Shown: one piece after another, positions 17,305 to 27,789 of the stretch
Numbering within the stretch: position 1 is the stretch's first letter
Layout: each line of letters opens with the position of its first letter
Origin: JAICMB01 sp963795935
GTDB lineage: Bacteria > Acidobacteriota > Terriglobia > Bryobacterales > Bryobacteraceae
DNA length: 64,000 nucleotides
Assembly (NCBI GenBank): GCA_963795935.1
Contig: CAWCJO010000004.1
Coordinates: forward strand, 372,001 to 436,000
Direction: 5' to 3'
The notes under the pieces: generated by a model
What the model was told of the DNA's origin: nothing
The model's input: only the letters and a program-made list of their open reading frames with translations
The model's database searches: none
Program-made: the position numbers and the translations under genes

Positions 17305-19454
17305 GTGAAATCGTCGATCGTCCTCCTGCTCATAACTGCATGCGCATTCGCCGCGAATCATTACAATTACGTGGGCCGCGACCCCGCCGCGTGGACCAGG
17401 ACTGCAACTCCGCAAAGCAAGTTCTTGCTCCCCACAGCCGGCTACACGACCTTCATCGGCGACGCGAACGTCTATCGCGTGGCCCAGATTGCCGTTGACG
17501 CCGCGGGCAATACCTATGTGGCCGGGAGCCGCGTAATAACAGCCTCCTCGTCCGACGCCTTCGTTTCTAAAATCGACGCCTCCGGAAACCTTATATTCAC
17601 GGCCACGCTCAGCGGCAAAGAAAGCGACCAGGCGAATGCGGTCGCCGTCGATCCGCAAGGCAACATCTATATCGCCGGAAACACCTCTTCCACCGATCTC
17701 CCCCTGCGAAATGCGCTGCAAACTCAGCCCGGCGGCTCCTTCATCGCGAAATTCACTTCCGACGGCATCCTTCTGTATTCCACCTACTTCGGCGGCGCGA
17801 AAGGGCCAAGCTCACTCTCCGGCATCGCGGTTGACTCGAACGGCAACATGTACGTCACCGGAACGACCGGGGCTTCCGATTTCAGCTCCACTCCAGGACT
17901 CCCGTCCGATAAACCATCGTTCGGCATCGCGGCGCACTTGCCCGCGCTGATCGGCGAAATTTCGGCCGCTGGCGACCGCATACTGTGGAGCGCACTGCTG
18001 AATGGAACGCAGCACTCCTGCTATGGCGGCAGCAGTTGCTTTCTGTCGCCCTACAGCAGCACGGGCGAGGCCATCGCTCTCGATCCCGCCGGAAATGTCT
18101 ACGTCGCGGGCAATACGGTCGTGCGCGATCTCCCCGCCACTCCAGGCGCTTTCGCCGGCGCCGGCGGCGTGGGGCCATTCATCGCCAAAGTGAAGGCCGA
18201 TGGATCGGCCTTGAGCTATCTCACCTACATCAGCGACACGGTCGACTTGGCGGGAATTCCGGCCAGCCGCACCAGCGCGCTCGCCGTTGATGCTGCTGGC
18301 AACGCCTACATCGTGGGGGACACGGAAGACTCCACATTCCCCACCACCCCCGGCGCGCTGCAAACGTCCTACGCCGGTCCGCAACCAGGACAAACCCTAT
18401 TCAACTACGACGCCTTCATCCTCAAACTCAACCCCACGGGCACAGCGCTGGTTTGGTCAACTTATCTCAGCGGCTCCCAGCCCGACAACGCGCTGTCGAT
18501 TGCCGTCGATAAGCTAGGCAATTCCTGGGTCTCGGGGACGGTCTCATCATTGCTGCCGGGCTTTCCCGACGCCAACGGCTGGACCGCGCCCGGCAACGAC
18601 TTTCTCGTCGAGCTGAATCCCTCCGCATCGGCCCTTTCCTATTCGGCCCGCTTCCCCACCGGAACCGCTTCGCAGTCGGTCGCAGTCGATGCGGCAGGTA
18701 CGGTGCACCTGGCCGGAACCATCGGCATCCTCTCGACCTTCACGCCGGGCATCGCGCCCGTCCCGCGCGTCTTCGGAATCGCGAACGCCGCGTATGGTCC
18801 TCTCTCCGGCCGCATCGTGCCCGGCGAGCTCATCTCGATCTACGGCCCCCACATTGGACCGGCAACACCGGCTTCCTCGTTCGGACCCGCCCCCAAATCC
18901 CTCGGCGGCGTTCAAGTAACGATCGGCGGCCTACCCGCGCCTCTGCTCTACGTTTCCGATTCGCAGATCGACGCCATCGTGCCTTTCGAGCTGCCCACGG
19001 TGGCGCCCGCCGAGGTATCCGTGACGAACAACGGCGCGGCGTTGCTCGCCTTCCCCGTTTACGCCATAACAGCCGACCCTGAAGTCTTCCGCAACGCTGA
19101 CGGAAGCACGGCGGCGCTCAATCAGGACGGCTCCGTCAACTCCGCATCCAACCCCGCCAAGGCCGGCTCGGTGGTCTCGATTTGGGCTACCGGCCTTCCC
19201 GCGCCCTACGCGCTGGGACCCGATGGCGCAATCGCAAGTTCCGCCTTGAATACGTGCAATTGCGACATCGTTCCGCCGACGTACAACCCGCCGCAAGTTC
19301 TCGTGACGTATGCGGGCAATGCACCCGGAATGTTCTTCGGCATCGCCCAGATCAATTTTGTAGTTCCGGCCCCGGGGCCGGCGCGTCGTCTTCTTTCACC
19401 CTACAGGCCGAAGGCGCAATAAGCGATGCCTTCAGCATCTCCGTCGCGCCGTGA
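17305..19454 (+). CDS. Secreted SBBP-repeat beta-propeller protein with Solibacter-type C-terminal domain
   Basis: About 715 residues, GTG start, signal peptide ending CAFAANHYN. Several SBBP-type blades repeat the pattern AVDxxGNxYVAGxT (for example IAVDAAGNTYVAGS, VAVDPQGNIYIAGNT, LAVDAAGNAYIVGDT). From about residue 500 it carries a domain beginning NAAYGPLSGRIVPGELISIYG and continuing ... ASNPAKAGSVVSIWATGLP, the extracellular C-terminal domain described from Solibacter (TIGR03437-like). As written the frame ends at 19422 with an abnormal tail. Adding a base near 19370-19382 gives GASSSFTLQAEGAISDAFSI and an end at 19454. Ligand unknown; these families are highly expanded in Bryobacterales. 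Confidence 0.85.
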
Positions 19455-19485
19455 CCGGTGTACTTATCTGGGAAGCGCCGGCGGC

Positions 19486-20439
19486 CTACGAAATGGCAAG
19501 CACCTGTTTCGCCTCGGCCTGTCCATTTGCAACCTTCCGATACGCTTCCACGGCGTGATCAAAAGGGACAACCTCAATGTGAGGCGGCTTTAGCGCATGC
19601 GATTCAAACCCCCGACCCAATTCGCCGGCAATTTCCGAAACGTCCCGCGCCGTAAAGCGATTGCTATCCAATCCGATCAATCGCGACGCATTGTGATAGA
19701 AATCGACCAGATTAAAGCTGACACGCTGCTCTCCCGTGCTTGCGATTGCGACCTGACGGCCGCCGGCTCGTAAGGAGCGCAGAGCGGGTTCGAACATCGC
19801 TCCGCCAACCGTGTCGAAAACAGCATCCGCTCCCTTTCCGCCCGTCAATTCCAAAACGCGCTCCCGCAGATCCTCTTTTGCTGTGTCGATTGCCGCGTCG
19901 GCGCCGGGAATGACGTCCGATTTGAGATCCGCTCCCAACACGCGAATCCCCTTCCAATTCGCAATCTGCGTTGCCGCCTGGCCGACCGCGCCGCGCGCGC
20001 CGACAATCAGCACCGTCTCGCCGCGCTCCAGTTGCGCCGCCCGCATCAACGCCGCCCAAGCCGTCATGAAAGGCACTCCAATCGCGGCAGCTTGTTCCAT
20101 GCTCAAGGTTTTTGGCTTGCGAGAGAGAGCTTCGACAGGGATCACCGCATACTCCGCCTGGACGCCATCGAGCGCCATGCCGAGGCCAGGGCCGCTTCCC
20201 CACACTTCTTCTCCTTTGTGCCGCTGTCCTTCGACCACAATGCCCGAAAAATCCCGTCCTGGCGTGCGGGGCAGAGTAGTCCCCGAGAAATGGCCGGAGA
20301 CATTCTTAACGTCGCTCGGATTGATTGCCGCCGCCCGGATCTGAACGAGCGCTTCTCCCTCACCCGGTTCAGGCTGCGGAACTTCCTCGATCGCCAGCAC
20401 GGAAGGCGGTCCAAATTTACGGAAACGCAGGGCTCTCAT
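19486..20439 (-). CDS. MDR-superfamily quinone oxidoreductase/alcohol dehydrogenase
   Basis: 317 residues, ATG 20439. N-terminal GroES-like domain (IRAAAINPSDVKNVSGHF) and a Rossmann domain with nucleotide motif VGARGAVGQAATQIA. The typical catalytic and structural zinc cysteines of classical alcohol dehydrogenases are absent, placing it with zeta-crystallin/QOR-type NADPH-dependent reductases. It is divergent from the protease gene across a 188-base gap that must hold promoters for both. Substrate unknown. Confidence 0.85.
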   Translation of the reverse strand: MRALRFRKFGPPSVLAIEEVPQPEPGEGEALVQIRAAAINPSDVKNVSGHFSGTTLPRTPGRDFSGIVVEGQRHKGEEVWGSGPGLGMALDGVQAEYAVIPVEALSRKPKTLSMEQAAAIGVPFMTAWAALMRAAQLERGETVLIVGARGAVGQAATQIANWKGIRVLGADLKSDVIPGADAAIDTAKEDLRERVLELTGGKGADAVFDTVGGAMFEPALRSLRAGGRQVAIASTGEQRVSFNLVDFYHNASRLIGLDSNRFTARDVSEIAGELGRGFESHALKPPHIEVVPFDHAVEAYRKVANGQAEAKQVLAIS

Positions 20440-20614
20440 GGATACCTTATCAGTCTCAGTTTAAATCGCGAACGCCTCATATGTCCTCTGTCAGGCGCCG
20501 CCTCCCAGTTCGCCCGCCCCACGCGGCCGCCAAGCCCGGCCCGGCTGTCTCGATTTGGCCACTGTCCGCCCCGTGCCTAAAAGGCGAACCATTTTCCCCG
20601 CTTGATACATTGGT

Positions 20615-20621
20615 AAAGAGG
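20615..20621 (+). promoter_or_regulatory. Ribosome binding site supporting a TTG start
   Basis: AAAGAGG followed by six bases and TTG at 20628. It decides the start of the site-2 protease: the in-frame opening reaches further upstream, with an ATG at 20481, but that stretch is rich in Pro/Arg and unlike the family. Confidence 0.6.
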
Positions 20622-20627
20622 TACGCT

Positions 20628-21731
20628 TTGACAAGCGAAGCGCGTGGCAATTCCCGCGGCGGCTCGACCGGATCGACGGCCTCGTTCCGGCTCATGGGCG
20701 TGCCCGTGCGTTTGCACTTCACCTTCGTCCTGTTACTCATCTTTCTGATCGTCGACGGACTCGGAAGCGATCAGTCCGGCCTGCACTACGCTCTTTTCTT
20801 GCTGGCGCTGCTCGCCTCCGTGCTGGCCCATGAGTTGGCGCACGCCATCGTGGGCGCGCGGTGCGGCATCCGGACACTCGAAATCGTAATGTTCCCCATC
20901 GGCGGCGTAGCGCGCTTCGAGCGCAGCGCCAAGCCGCGTGAGGAATTCTGGATCGCGGCGGCGGGACCGTTCATCAATCTCCTGATCGGCGCCGGAATAT
21001 GCGGCTACTTATACGCGAATCATCGCGGTATGGACGCAATCGCGGCTTTTCTCGATCCCACCGACTCCAATCTCTTAGAGAGGATCGCGGAAGCGAACCT
21101 CATCCTGGCCGCGTTCAATATCATTCCGGCGTTCCCCATGGATGGCGGCAGGATGCTGCGCGCCGTGCTGGCGCGCTTCAAACCGGAAGACGAGGCCACG
21201 CGCGCCGCGGCGTGGGCCGGCCGCATGCTGGCCATCGGCATGGGCCTGTACGGCCTTCTGTATTCGCATTTCCTGCTCGTTTTCGTCGCATTTTTCGTGT
21301 ATCTCGGCGCGGCCCAGGAGAGCGCCGCGGCCATGGGACGGTTTCTCACCGCCGGAATTCCCGTACGCGCCGCCATGCTGACCAAATATCATACCCTCGG
21401 TCACGGCAATACCATCCGCGACGCGGCGAATCTGCTGCTGGCCACCTCGCAGCAGGATTTCCCGATCGTGCACAGCCAGCAAGTCATCGGACTGCTCGGC
21501 CGCACCGCGCTGATGCGCGCCATGGCAAGCGAGGGACCCGATGCCTATGTCGCGGGATTCATGGAGCGCGATTACACCAGTCTAGGTCCCGACATGAACC
21601 TCGCCGAGGTTTTACCCTTGATGGCTCGCTCCGGCGCCTGCGCGCTGGTCATGGATGGCGAGACCCTGATGGGTCTGTTGACTACTGAAAATTTGTCGCA
21701 GTTCCTCTTGTTGCGCCGTTTCGGGTGGTGA
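20628..21731 (+). CDS. M50 site-2 protease with CBS domains
   Basis: 367-residue intramembrane zinc metalloprotease. The zinc site HELAHA (HExxH) lies in a TM helix near residue 68, and the second motif NIIPAFPMDGG supplies the Asp ligand. N-terminal FRLMGVPVRLHFTFVLLL is typical of the Rip3/SpoIVFB-like group. The C-terminal ~140 residues form a CBS pair (AAMLTKYHTLGHGNTIRDAANLLL; YTSLGPDMNLAEVLPLM), suggesting control by adenine nucleotides. The TTG at 20628 is chosen for its ribosome site. The target, perhaps an anti-sigma factor or membrane regulator, is not encoded nearby. Confidence 0.88.
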   Translation: MTSEARGNSRGGSTGSTASFRLMGVPVRLHFTFVLLLIFLIVDGLGSDQSGLHYALFLLALLASVLAHELAHAIVGARCGIRTLEIVMFPIGGVARFERSAKPREEFWIAAAGPFINLLIGAGICGYLYANHRGMDAIAAFLDPTDSNLLERIAEANLILAAFNIIPAFPMDGGRMLRAVLARFKPEDEATRAAAWAGRMLAIGMGLYGLLYSHFLLVFVAFFVYLGAAQESAAAMGRFLTAGIPVRAAMLTKYHTLGHGNTIRDAANLLLATSQQDFPIVHSQQVIGLLGRTALMRAMASEGPDAYVAGFMERDYTSLGPDMNLAEVLPLMARSGACALVMDGETLMGLLTTENLSQFLLLRRFGW

Positions 21732-21743
21732 AAGCGGTAGTTC

Positions 21744-22529
21744 ATGCGCTCGATTGTTTTTCGCTGTATTCTCTTTTCCCTGATTCTCTGTTTCCCGCTT
21801 AGCGCCGAGGTCGTCAAGCTTTATCTCCGCGACGGATCTTATCAATTGGCCCGTGAGTATAAGGTCGAGGGCGACCGCGTCAAATTCTATAGCACCGACC
21901 GCGACGAGTGGGAGGAGATTCCGCTCGAAATGGCCGATCTCAAAAAGACGGAGTCCGAGATCAAGGCGCGCAAGGCCGCGCTGAGCGAAGATTCCAAGGC
22001 CGACGTGGAAGAGGACAAAGCCGAGCGCGCCGCCGCCCGCCAGATCCGCTTGGTCCCGCCCGATCCCGGCGCGTACCTGGTGAAAGGCGAAGCCACCGTG
22101 CCCATGAAAGTCGGCGAGGTCCAAGTGGCCAACAATAAACGCCGCTCCATCCTCAAGGTCCTGAGCCCGATTCCCATGGTGACCGGCAAGGCCACGCTCG
22201 AAATGAACGGCGCCCATTCCGCAACCATCGTCAACGGCAATATGCCCGAGTTCTATCTGCGCCTCTCGGAGGAGGAGCGCTTCGGAATAATCAAGATGGG
22301 CGAGCACAATGGTAACCGCGTCGTCGAAAAGCTCACCATTGTTCCCGTGACGAAGGAAATCGTCGAGGAGCCGACCATCGTCCCCACGTTTCACCAGCAG
22401 GCCGGCGATATGCTCTATAAAATCTGGCCGGAGAAGGCGCTCGAACCCGGTGAGTACGCCGTCGTCGAATGGACCGAGGGCAAGGTCAACATGCAAACCT
22501 GGGATTTCGCCGTCGCCTCCGCGAAATAA
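21744..22529 (+). CDS. Secreted protein of unknown function
   Basis: 261 residues with signal peptide (MRSIVFRCILFSLILCFPLSA). The mature protein starts with a short SH3/Tudor-like strand pair, VVKLYLRDGSYQLAREYKVEGD, often seen in acidobacterial secreted proteins. A charged helical linker follows (residues ~60-100), then a beta-rich region with GAYLVKGE and a C-terminal PGEYAVVEWTEGKVNMQTWDF. No catalytic motif. It starts 12 bases after the protease gene and is probably co-transcribed. I do not recognise the family. Confidence 0.7.
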   Translation: MRSIVFRCILFSLILCFPLSAEVVKLYLRDGSYQLAREYKVEGDRVKFYSTDRDEWEEIPLEMADLKKTESEIKARKAALSEDSKADVEEDKAERAAARQIRLVPPDPGAYLVKGEATVPMKVGEVQVANNKRRSILKVLSPIPMVTGKATLEMNGAHSATIVNGNMPEFYLRLSEEERFGIIKMGEHNGNRVVEKLTIVPVTKEIVEEPTIVPTFHQQAGDMLYKIWPEKALEPGEYAVVEWTEGKVNMQTWDFAVASAK

Positions 22530-22582
22530 CGCCGCTGTCGCGTTCCCTGTCGTAACCTCCTTTTTTGGCCGATTAAAAAGGC

Positions 22583-24169
22583 GTGCGCCGGAAATTGCTG
22601 ACGCCCGCGCTGCTGCTGTTGGCGGTCGCGCCATCGGCTTCCCTCGCCTGGAGATGGCGGGCCATGCCGCAGCTCGGCCTCTATCACGACGACAGCATCT
22701 ATTGGGTTACCGCCAAGGCGCTCGCAAGCGGGGGCGGCTATCGCATCGCCAGCCTTCCGCGGCAGCCCTGGCAGACGAAATACCCCCCGCTCTTCCCCGC
22801 CCTGCTGGCCTTCGTCTGGAAGCTGAGTCCCGATTTCCCGGCGAACCTTCCTCTCGCGACATTGGCGGTGTGGCTGACATTTCCCGTCTACGTACTGCTT
22901 GTCCGGGCTCTGCTGAAGCAGTTGGGCCTGGGCTCGACCGAATCCTGGGTGCTGACGTTCGCGGCCGCCTTGAATCCCATGGCCGCGCTATTGGGCATGT
23001 CGCTCATGCCTGAAATCCTCTTCATGACCGCGTTTCTCGGCTGCATTCTGCTGGCCGAGCGCGCTTTAGAGCCTGAAACGCCCGTGTGGCTCGCCGCCGC
23101 CGCCGGCCTGCTCGGCGCGCTTGCCTATCTTTCAAAATCCGCTGCCGTGCCGCTGCTCCTGACAGCGCCGTTCTGCTTCGCGCTGCGCAAACGCTACAAA
23201 CAGGCGTTTGCCTTCGCGGCCGCGATGTCGCCCGCCTTCATCGCCTGGCAAGCCTGGGTCGCAACACACGTATCGAAATCCAGCGACCTGGTCAGTCTTT
23301 ATTACACGAACTACACCGGGTTTCGAACTTACAACCTTTCCTGGTCCGATCTGCCTCGCGTGATCTTGCTCAACCTCGACGGGTTGCTGCGATCCTGCGG
23401 CAAGCTGCTGCTCTTCGACGTGCCGGTATTTGAGTCTGCAACGTTCGAGCGCGTCATCGCCGTGGCGGCCATTGCGGGGGCAATTCGTCTGGCGCTGCGG
23501 TCGCGGCATTTGCAATATCCATTCGTGGCGCTCGGCATCGCGGGGTTGTTATTGGTGTGGCACTATCAGCCCGAGCAGCGCCTGGTGTTCCCGCTTTACC
23601 CGTTGCTCCTGGCCGGGCTCTGGACCGAGCTTCGCAACATCGCTACCGTACTCCGGCGCTCCTGGGACAAGCGCGCCGTTGCCGAGCGTATCGCGGCGGG
23701 CGTCGGCGCCTGCGCGCTCGCATCGCTCGCTCTCTTCATCGGCTACACGCACGTGGCCGGGGATTTCGTGTTCCTGCCGCGCCTGCTTGGCATCTACCGC
23801 TCCGATCTCAAAGCCACGCGGCCGGCCTATGTCTGGGTAGCGCAACACGCTCCCGCGGACGCCGGCGTTTACGCTTACGACGACCCCATGGTTTACCTTT
23901 ACGCGGGCCGCCGCGCTTGCGGGCTCCCCGTCCCGCCTAAGCTGTACTATCGCGAAAACGATCCGGGAATCCCCCGCCTGCTCCAGACCCTGCCCTCTTT
24001 CTCGCGCGAGCAAGGCCTCGACTTTATCCTGCTCACCAAGCGCGATTTCTACCGCGAACTGCACGAGCAAGGCGCAAATCTCGCCCGGCGCGCAGTCGGC
24101 GAAAGCCCGCAATTCGAACGCGCATTTGCAGAAAACGACACGGAAATCTATCGCCGGATCACGCCGTAG
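22583..24169 (+). CDS. Polytopic membrane glycosyltransferase (GT39/ArnT-like)
   Basis: 528 residues, GTG start preceded by an AAAAAG stretch. The first periplasmic loop carries LGLYHDDSIYWVTAKAL, with the acidic pair expected for GT-C transferases of the dolichol-P-mannose/ArnT type, followed by GGYRIASLPRQPWQTKYPPLFP, also typical. About ten hydrophobic helices follow, then a soluble C-terminal segment (ending NDTEIYRRITP). Likely transfers a sugar from a polyprenyl-phosphate donor in the membrane. Donor and acceptor unknown. The 3' end overlaps the converging small gene by 11 bases. Confidence 0.8.
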   Translation: MRRKLLTPALLLLAVAPSASLAWRWRAMPQLGLYHDDSIYWVTAKALASGGGYRIASLPRQPWQTKYPPLFPALLAFVWKLSPDFPANLPLATLAVWLTFPVYVLLVRALLKQLGLGSTESWVLTFAAALNPMAALLGMSLMPEILFMTAFLGCILLAERALEPETPVWLAAAAGLLGALAYLSKSAAVPLLLTAPFCFALRKRYKQAFAFAAAMSPAFIAWQAWVATHVSKSSDLVSLYYTNYTGFRTYNLSWSDLPRVILLNLDGLLRSCGKLLLFDVPVFESATFERVIAVAAIAGAIRLALRSRHLQYPFVALGIAGLLLVWHYQPEQRLVFPLYPLLLAGLWTELRNIATVLRRSWDKRAVAERIAAGVGACALASLALFIGYTHVAGDFVFLPRLLGIYRSDLKATRPAYVWVAQHAPADAGVYAYDDPMVYLYAGRRACGLPVPPKLYYRENDPGIPRLLQTLPSFSREQGLDFILLTKRDFYRELHEQGANLARRAVGESPQFERAFAENDTEIYRRITP

Positions 24170-24437
24170 GCGGCGGCTGCCGGTCAAGCATCCTCTTGAT
24201 CGCTTGAAGGGTCTCATCCACGCGAAGCTGACTGTCAATCAGGATCTGAATGCGCTCTTCGTGCGCATCGACCTTCCTCGCCAGTTCCGCGACGGTGTCG
24301 GTCATAACGATCTGCGCCGTGAGTAACTGCTTCTGCGAGATCACCAGCCGTTCGTGCCCATCAATCAGCCCCTCGATGGCGCGCTCGATACGATCGATCC
24401 GGCTGGGACTGTTGTGACCGTTGTCTTCTTCCGCCAT
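24159..24437 (-). CDS. Small coiled-coil protein
   Basis: 92 residues, ATG 24437, almost entirely helical with heptad spacing (RIDRIERAIEGLIDGHERLV ... ELARKVDAHEERIQILIDS) and a Pro-rich end. No TM or catalytic motif. It resembles widespread short bacterial coiled-coil proteins of unknown role. It ends inside the 3' end of the convergent membrane glycosyltransferase gene and lies downstream of the S41 protease, 14 bases beyond its stop. Confidence 0.6.
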   Translation of the reverse strand: MAEEDNGHNSPSRIDRIERAIEGLIDGHERLVISQKQLLTAQIVMTDTVAELARKVDAHEERIQILIDSQLRVDETLQAIKRMLDRQPPPTA

Positions 24438-24451
24438 GGTCCTATCCTACC

Positions 24452-25883
24452 TTACAGGCCCAGCCGGGCCAGCGCCGCCTGCACCTGCGGATCGCGCTGA
24501 GCCTCGATCTCATCGCCCTTCTCGACGCTCACGCCCTGGTTGACAATCTCCTGCGTCAAGCGGTTCTGAATCCACTCCCGCTCGCTCGACCATTCGCCCA
24601 CCGGCGGCTCGATCCCGCGCTCCGCCGCGAACACCTGAAAGCGATCGAGAACCTGAGACGTCACTTCAAACGAATCGTTAATCTTGTGCTGCCGGATGTA
24701 GTCCGTCGCGAACGACGTTAAAGCGCCGCTGGCATCGAGCGCGATCCGCAGGCGCGTCGGCGCTTCAGGCTGTACAACCACATCCGGCTGAATGCCCCCG
24801 CCGCCCAACACCACGCGCCCTGCATCGGTCTTATACTCCCGCTCGGTCCGTTGGACGGCGAGTTGTCCACTGCGCAGCGGCTTTTGAATCGACCGCCCGC
24901 TGGGGGTGTAATAAAAGGCCGTCGTCAACGCCAGCGCCGTGTTGCCGGTCAGCGTGAAAACATTCTGCACCAGCCCTTTCCCGTAGCTGGGAAGTCCGAC
25001 AACAACCGCGCGGTCGTGGTCCTGCAGCGCGCCCGTTAAAATCTCCGATGCGCTTGCGGTTTTCTCGTTGATCAACACCGCCAATGGAAACGTATAGGGA
25101 TGCGCCGAGGCGGGAACATCGGCGCTTTCCTCCTTGATCGCCCGGCCCTTCACGCTCAAAATTACCTGCCCCGGTTTCAAAAACAGCGCCGCCGCTTCGA
25201 GCGCCGCCTGCACCACGCCGCCAGGATTGTTTCTCAAATCGAGAACCAGGCACTTGAGCTTATCGCCGCCCAGTTTCTCAATTGCGTCTTTCAACTGCCG
25301 CCCGGTCTTCGGATCCCAACTCTCGACGCGAATATAGCCCGCGCCGGGCTTTAAAAAATAGGCGCGGTCGACCGTCGCCGTATCCACCAGCTCCGGTTTC
25401 AGCGTGAACTGCATCAGACGCACGTCTCCCGGCCGGCGCACGACCAGGTACGCCGCCTGCTGCCGCGCCGCGCCCAGAAACTGCATCAACTGCTCCGCGT
25501 CCAGCCGGTTCAGCGCCACGTTGTTGATCGCCAGAATCTCGTCGCCGGGCGCCAGTCCCGCTTTCGCCGACGGCGTGCCCGCCATGGCTTGCAGCACGAT
25601 CACGCGTCCCGGCAGGATCGACACCACGCTTCCGAAGCCCTTCTGCTCGGAATGCTCCATCTCCTTGAGTTGCTCGTATTGCGCGGGATCGAAGAACACC
25701 GAGTGCGGATCGAGCCGCTGCAGCATTCCCGGAATCGCGCCCTGATAGATGGCGTCCGCCGTGTTGACCGGATCGGCCGCGCGCCGCTCCGCGATGGCGA
25801 GCACCTCGGTAAACTTCTTAAGCGTGGCCGCAACGTCGTCCGGCGCCGGCAGCCTGGAAAAACAGGAAAAACGGAAAAATCAC
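24452..25883 (-). CDS. S41 carboxy-terminal processing protease (CtpA-like; frameshift in leader)
   Basis: About 475-residue periplasmic protease. PDZ domain with IVLQAMAGTPSAKAGLAPGDEI; protease core with LRNNPGG, nucleophile Ser in NEKTASASEILTGAL and Lys base in SYGKGLVQ. The native start is probably GTG 25883, giving a hydrophobic leader VIFPFFLFFQ. Removing one base near 25845-25860 joins it to LPAPDDVAATLKKFTEVLAI. Read literally, the frame opens at 25804 without a signal. The GTG overlaps the ddl stop (GTGA), so the two are coupled. Expected to trim C-termini of periplasmic proteins or cell-wall enzymes. Confidence 0.88.
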
Positions 25884-26856
25884 CTGGCGTACCGCAGACT
25901 CTTTTTGACTTCGGCGCGCTCCAGCGCGAGTTCGATCAGGCGATCGATCAGCTTCGGCATCGGCAGGCCGCAATACTCCCACATCTTGGGATACATGCTG
26001 ATGGAAGTGAACCCGGGAATCGTATTGATCTCGTTGATATAGAAATTCCCCGTGGCGTTCTCGAGCAGAAAATCGACTCGCGCCATTCCCTCGCACTCCA
26101 CAGCGCGATAGCATTCCACGGCAAGCCTTTGTACCTCGGCCGTTTGCTCCGGCTTCAAGTCGGCCGGAAGCACCGTCCTGGCGGCGTCCAAAATGTATTT
26201 GTCTTCGTAATCGTAAAACTCCCGCGACGGCAGAATTTCGCAAGGAATCGCCGCCTTCGGATCGTCGTTCCCCAGCACCGCGCACTCGAATTCGCGGCCT
26301 ACAATCGCGCGTTCCAACAAAATTTTGCGGTCGATATTTAAATGCCAGCTCGATGGCCGCCCGCAATTCCTCGCAGTTGCGCGCCTTCGAAATTCCCACC
26401 GAAGAGCCTAAATTCGCGGGCTTCACGAACATCGGGTATCCCCACGGCGCGCACTCCCGCGGCCGCTCCTCGCCGCGCCGCAGCGTCATGTACTCCGCCA
26501 CCGGCAACCCGCGTTCCTTCGCGAGCCGCTTCATCACCTCTTTGTCCATCGCCACCGACGACCCCAGCACGCCCGCGCCGACATAGGGGAGCTCCGCCAA
26601 ATCGAGCAGACCCTGCACTGTCCCGTCCTCGCCGAACGTCCCATGCAGCACGGGAAACGCGACGTCGATCTCGGGATTTGCGTTCGGCTCCGGCGCAATC
26701 GGCCGCGGGCTCCACTTCCCCTCCCTCGAAATGACGTAATGGATGCACCTTGTATCTATCGGGATCGAGCGCCTCGATAATGGACTTGGCCGAGCGCAGC
26801 GAAATATCGTGTTCGCCGCTGCGGCCTCCATAAATTACCGCCACGCGAAGCTTCAT
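25880..26856 (-). CDS. ddl: D-alanine--D-alanine ligase (two frameshifts)
   Basis: ATP-grasp ligase making D-Ala-D-Ala for peptidoglycan. N-terminus VAVIYGGRSGEHDISLRSA; centre PVLHGTFGEDGTVQGLLDL and FVKPANLGSSVGISKARN; C-terminal half FECAVLGNDDPKA, YDYEDKY, ARVDFLLEN, FYINEINTIPGFT (metal-binding Glu/Asn). Three frames are used, with one extra base each near 26740 and 26330; the combined length, about 324 residues, is normal for Ddl. It starts three bases after the arginase stop and its stop overlaps the S41 protease start. Confidence 0.92.
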
Positions 26857-26859
26857 CGA

Positions 26860-27789
26860 CTACAGAATTCCCTTTCCCATGGCGGACATGATCAATTCGA
26901 CGGCCAGCGCCGCGGTGCGGTTGCTTTCGTCGATCACCGGATTCACTTCCACCACCTCCATCGCCCGCATCCCGCCGCTGTCGCACACCGTCTCCATCGC
27001 AAGGTGCGCCTCGCGATACGTCAAGCCGCCGCGCACCGGCGTACCCACCCCGGGCGCTTCCTGCGGATCGATGGCGTCCATGTCGAGCGACAAATGGAAT
27101 CCCGCCGCGCCGTCCGAAGCGATGCGGATCGCCTCCTCCATAATCGTGCCCAAGCCGCGTTCGTCAATCTGCCGCATTGTGAACGCGCGCACGCCGGAGT
27201 CTTGCACATTGCGCCGCTCGGCATCGTCCACGGAGCGCAGCCCGACGATCGCGATGTTTTTCGCCTCGACTTTCGGAGCATACCCGAAGATCGCGGTCAG
27301 CTCCGGCGGCCCCAATCCCGCGCAGCAGGCCAGCGGCATGCCGTGAACGTTGCCGCTGGGGCTCGAATCCGGCGTATTCATGTCCGCGTGCGCATCGATC
27401 CAGATCACGCCGATCTTCTCGTTCCGCTCGCGATAATAATGCGACAGCCCCGCCACCGTCCCCACGGCGATCGAATGGTCGCCTCCCAGCACCAGCGGGA
27501 AAGCTCCCCTCCGCAACGCGTCTTCGACCAACTCCGCCAGGCGCGTACAGGTGTCCGTGATCTGGGTCAGATATTTTGCGTTCGCAGGACCCTCCGAATG
27601 CGATTCCGGCTGCGCCACCGGAACATTGCCGAGGTCCGCGACATCGTAGCCGAGCGATGCCAGACGCGCGTTCAGATTTGCGACCCGCACCGCCGACGGC
27701 CCCATATCGACGCCCCGCCGTCCCGCACCCAAATCGAGCGGCGCGCCCACGATCGCCACTTTGCGGGCAATCGCGGTCTCACAACTCAC
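26860..27789 (-). CDS. rocF: Arginase/agmatinase-family ureohydrolase
   Basis: 309-residue binuclear manganese hydrolase. Metal motifs GGDHS, DAHADMN and SLDMDAIDP are all present, and ASxxxxGVGTPVRGG-type spacing near the C-terminus fits arginase rather than agmatinase. Arginase converts arginine to ornithine and urea. GTG start overlapping the stop of the upstream TIM-barrel gene (GTGA). It sits in a chain with ggt and ddl, so nitrogen scavenging from peptides is a reasonable but unproven theme. Confidence 0.9.
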   Translation of the reverse strand: MSCETAIARKVAIVGAPLDLGAGRRGVDMGPSAVRVANLNARLASLGYDVADLGNVPVAQPESHSEGPANAKYLTQITDTCTRLAELVEDALRRGAFPLVLGGDHSIAVGTVAGLSHYYRERNEKIGVIWIDAHADMNTPDSSPSGNVHGMPLACCAGLGPPELTAIFGYAPKVEAKNIAIVGLRSVDDAERRNVQDSGVRAFTMRQIDERGLGTIMEEAIRIASDGAAGFHLSLDMDAIDPQEAPGVGTPVRGGLTYREAHLAMETVCDSGGMRAMEVVEVNPVIDESNRTAALAVELIMSAMGKGIL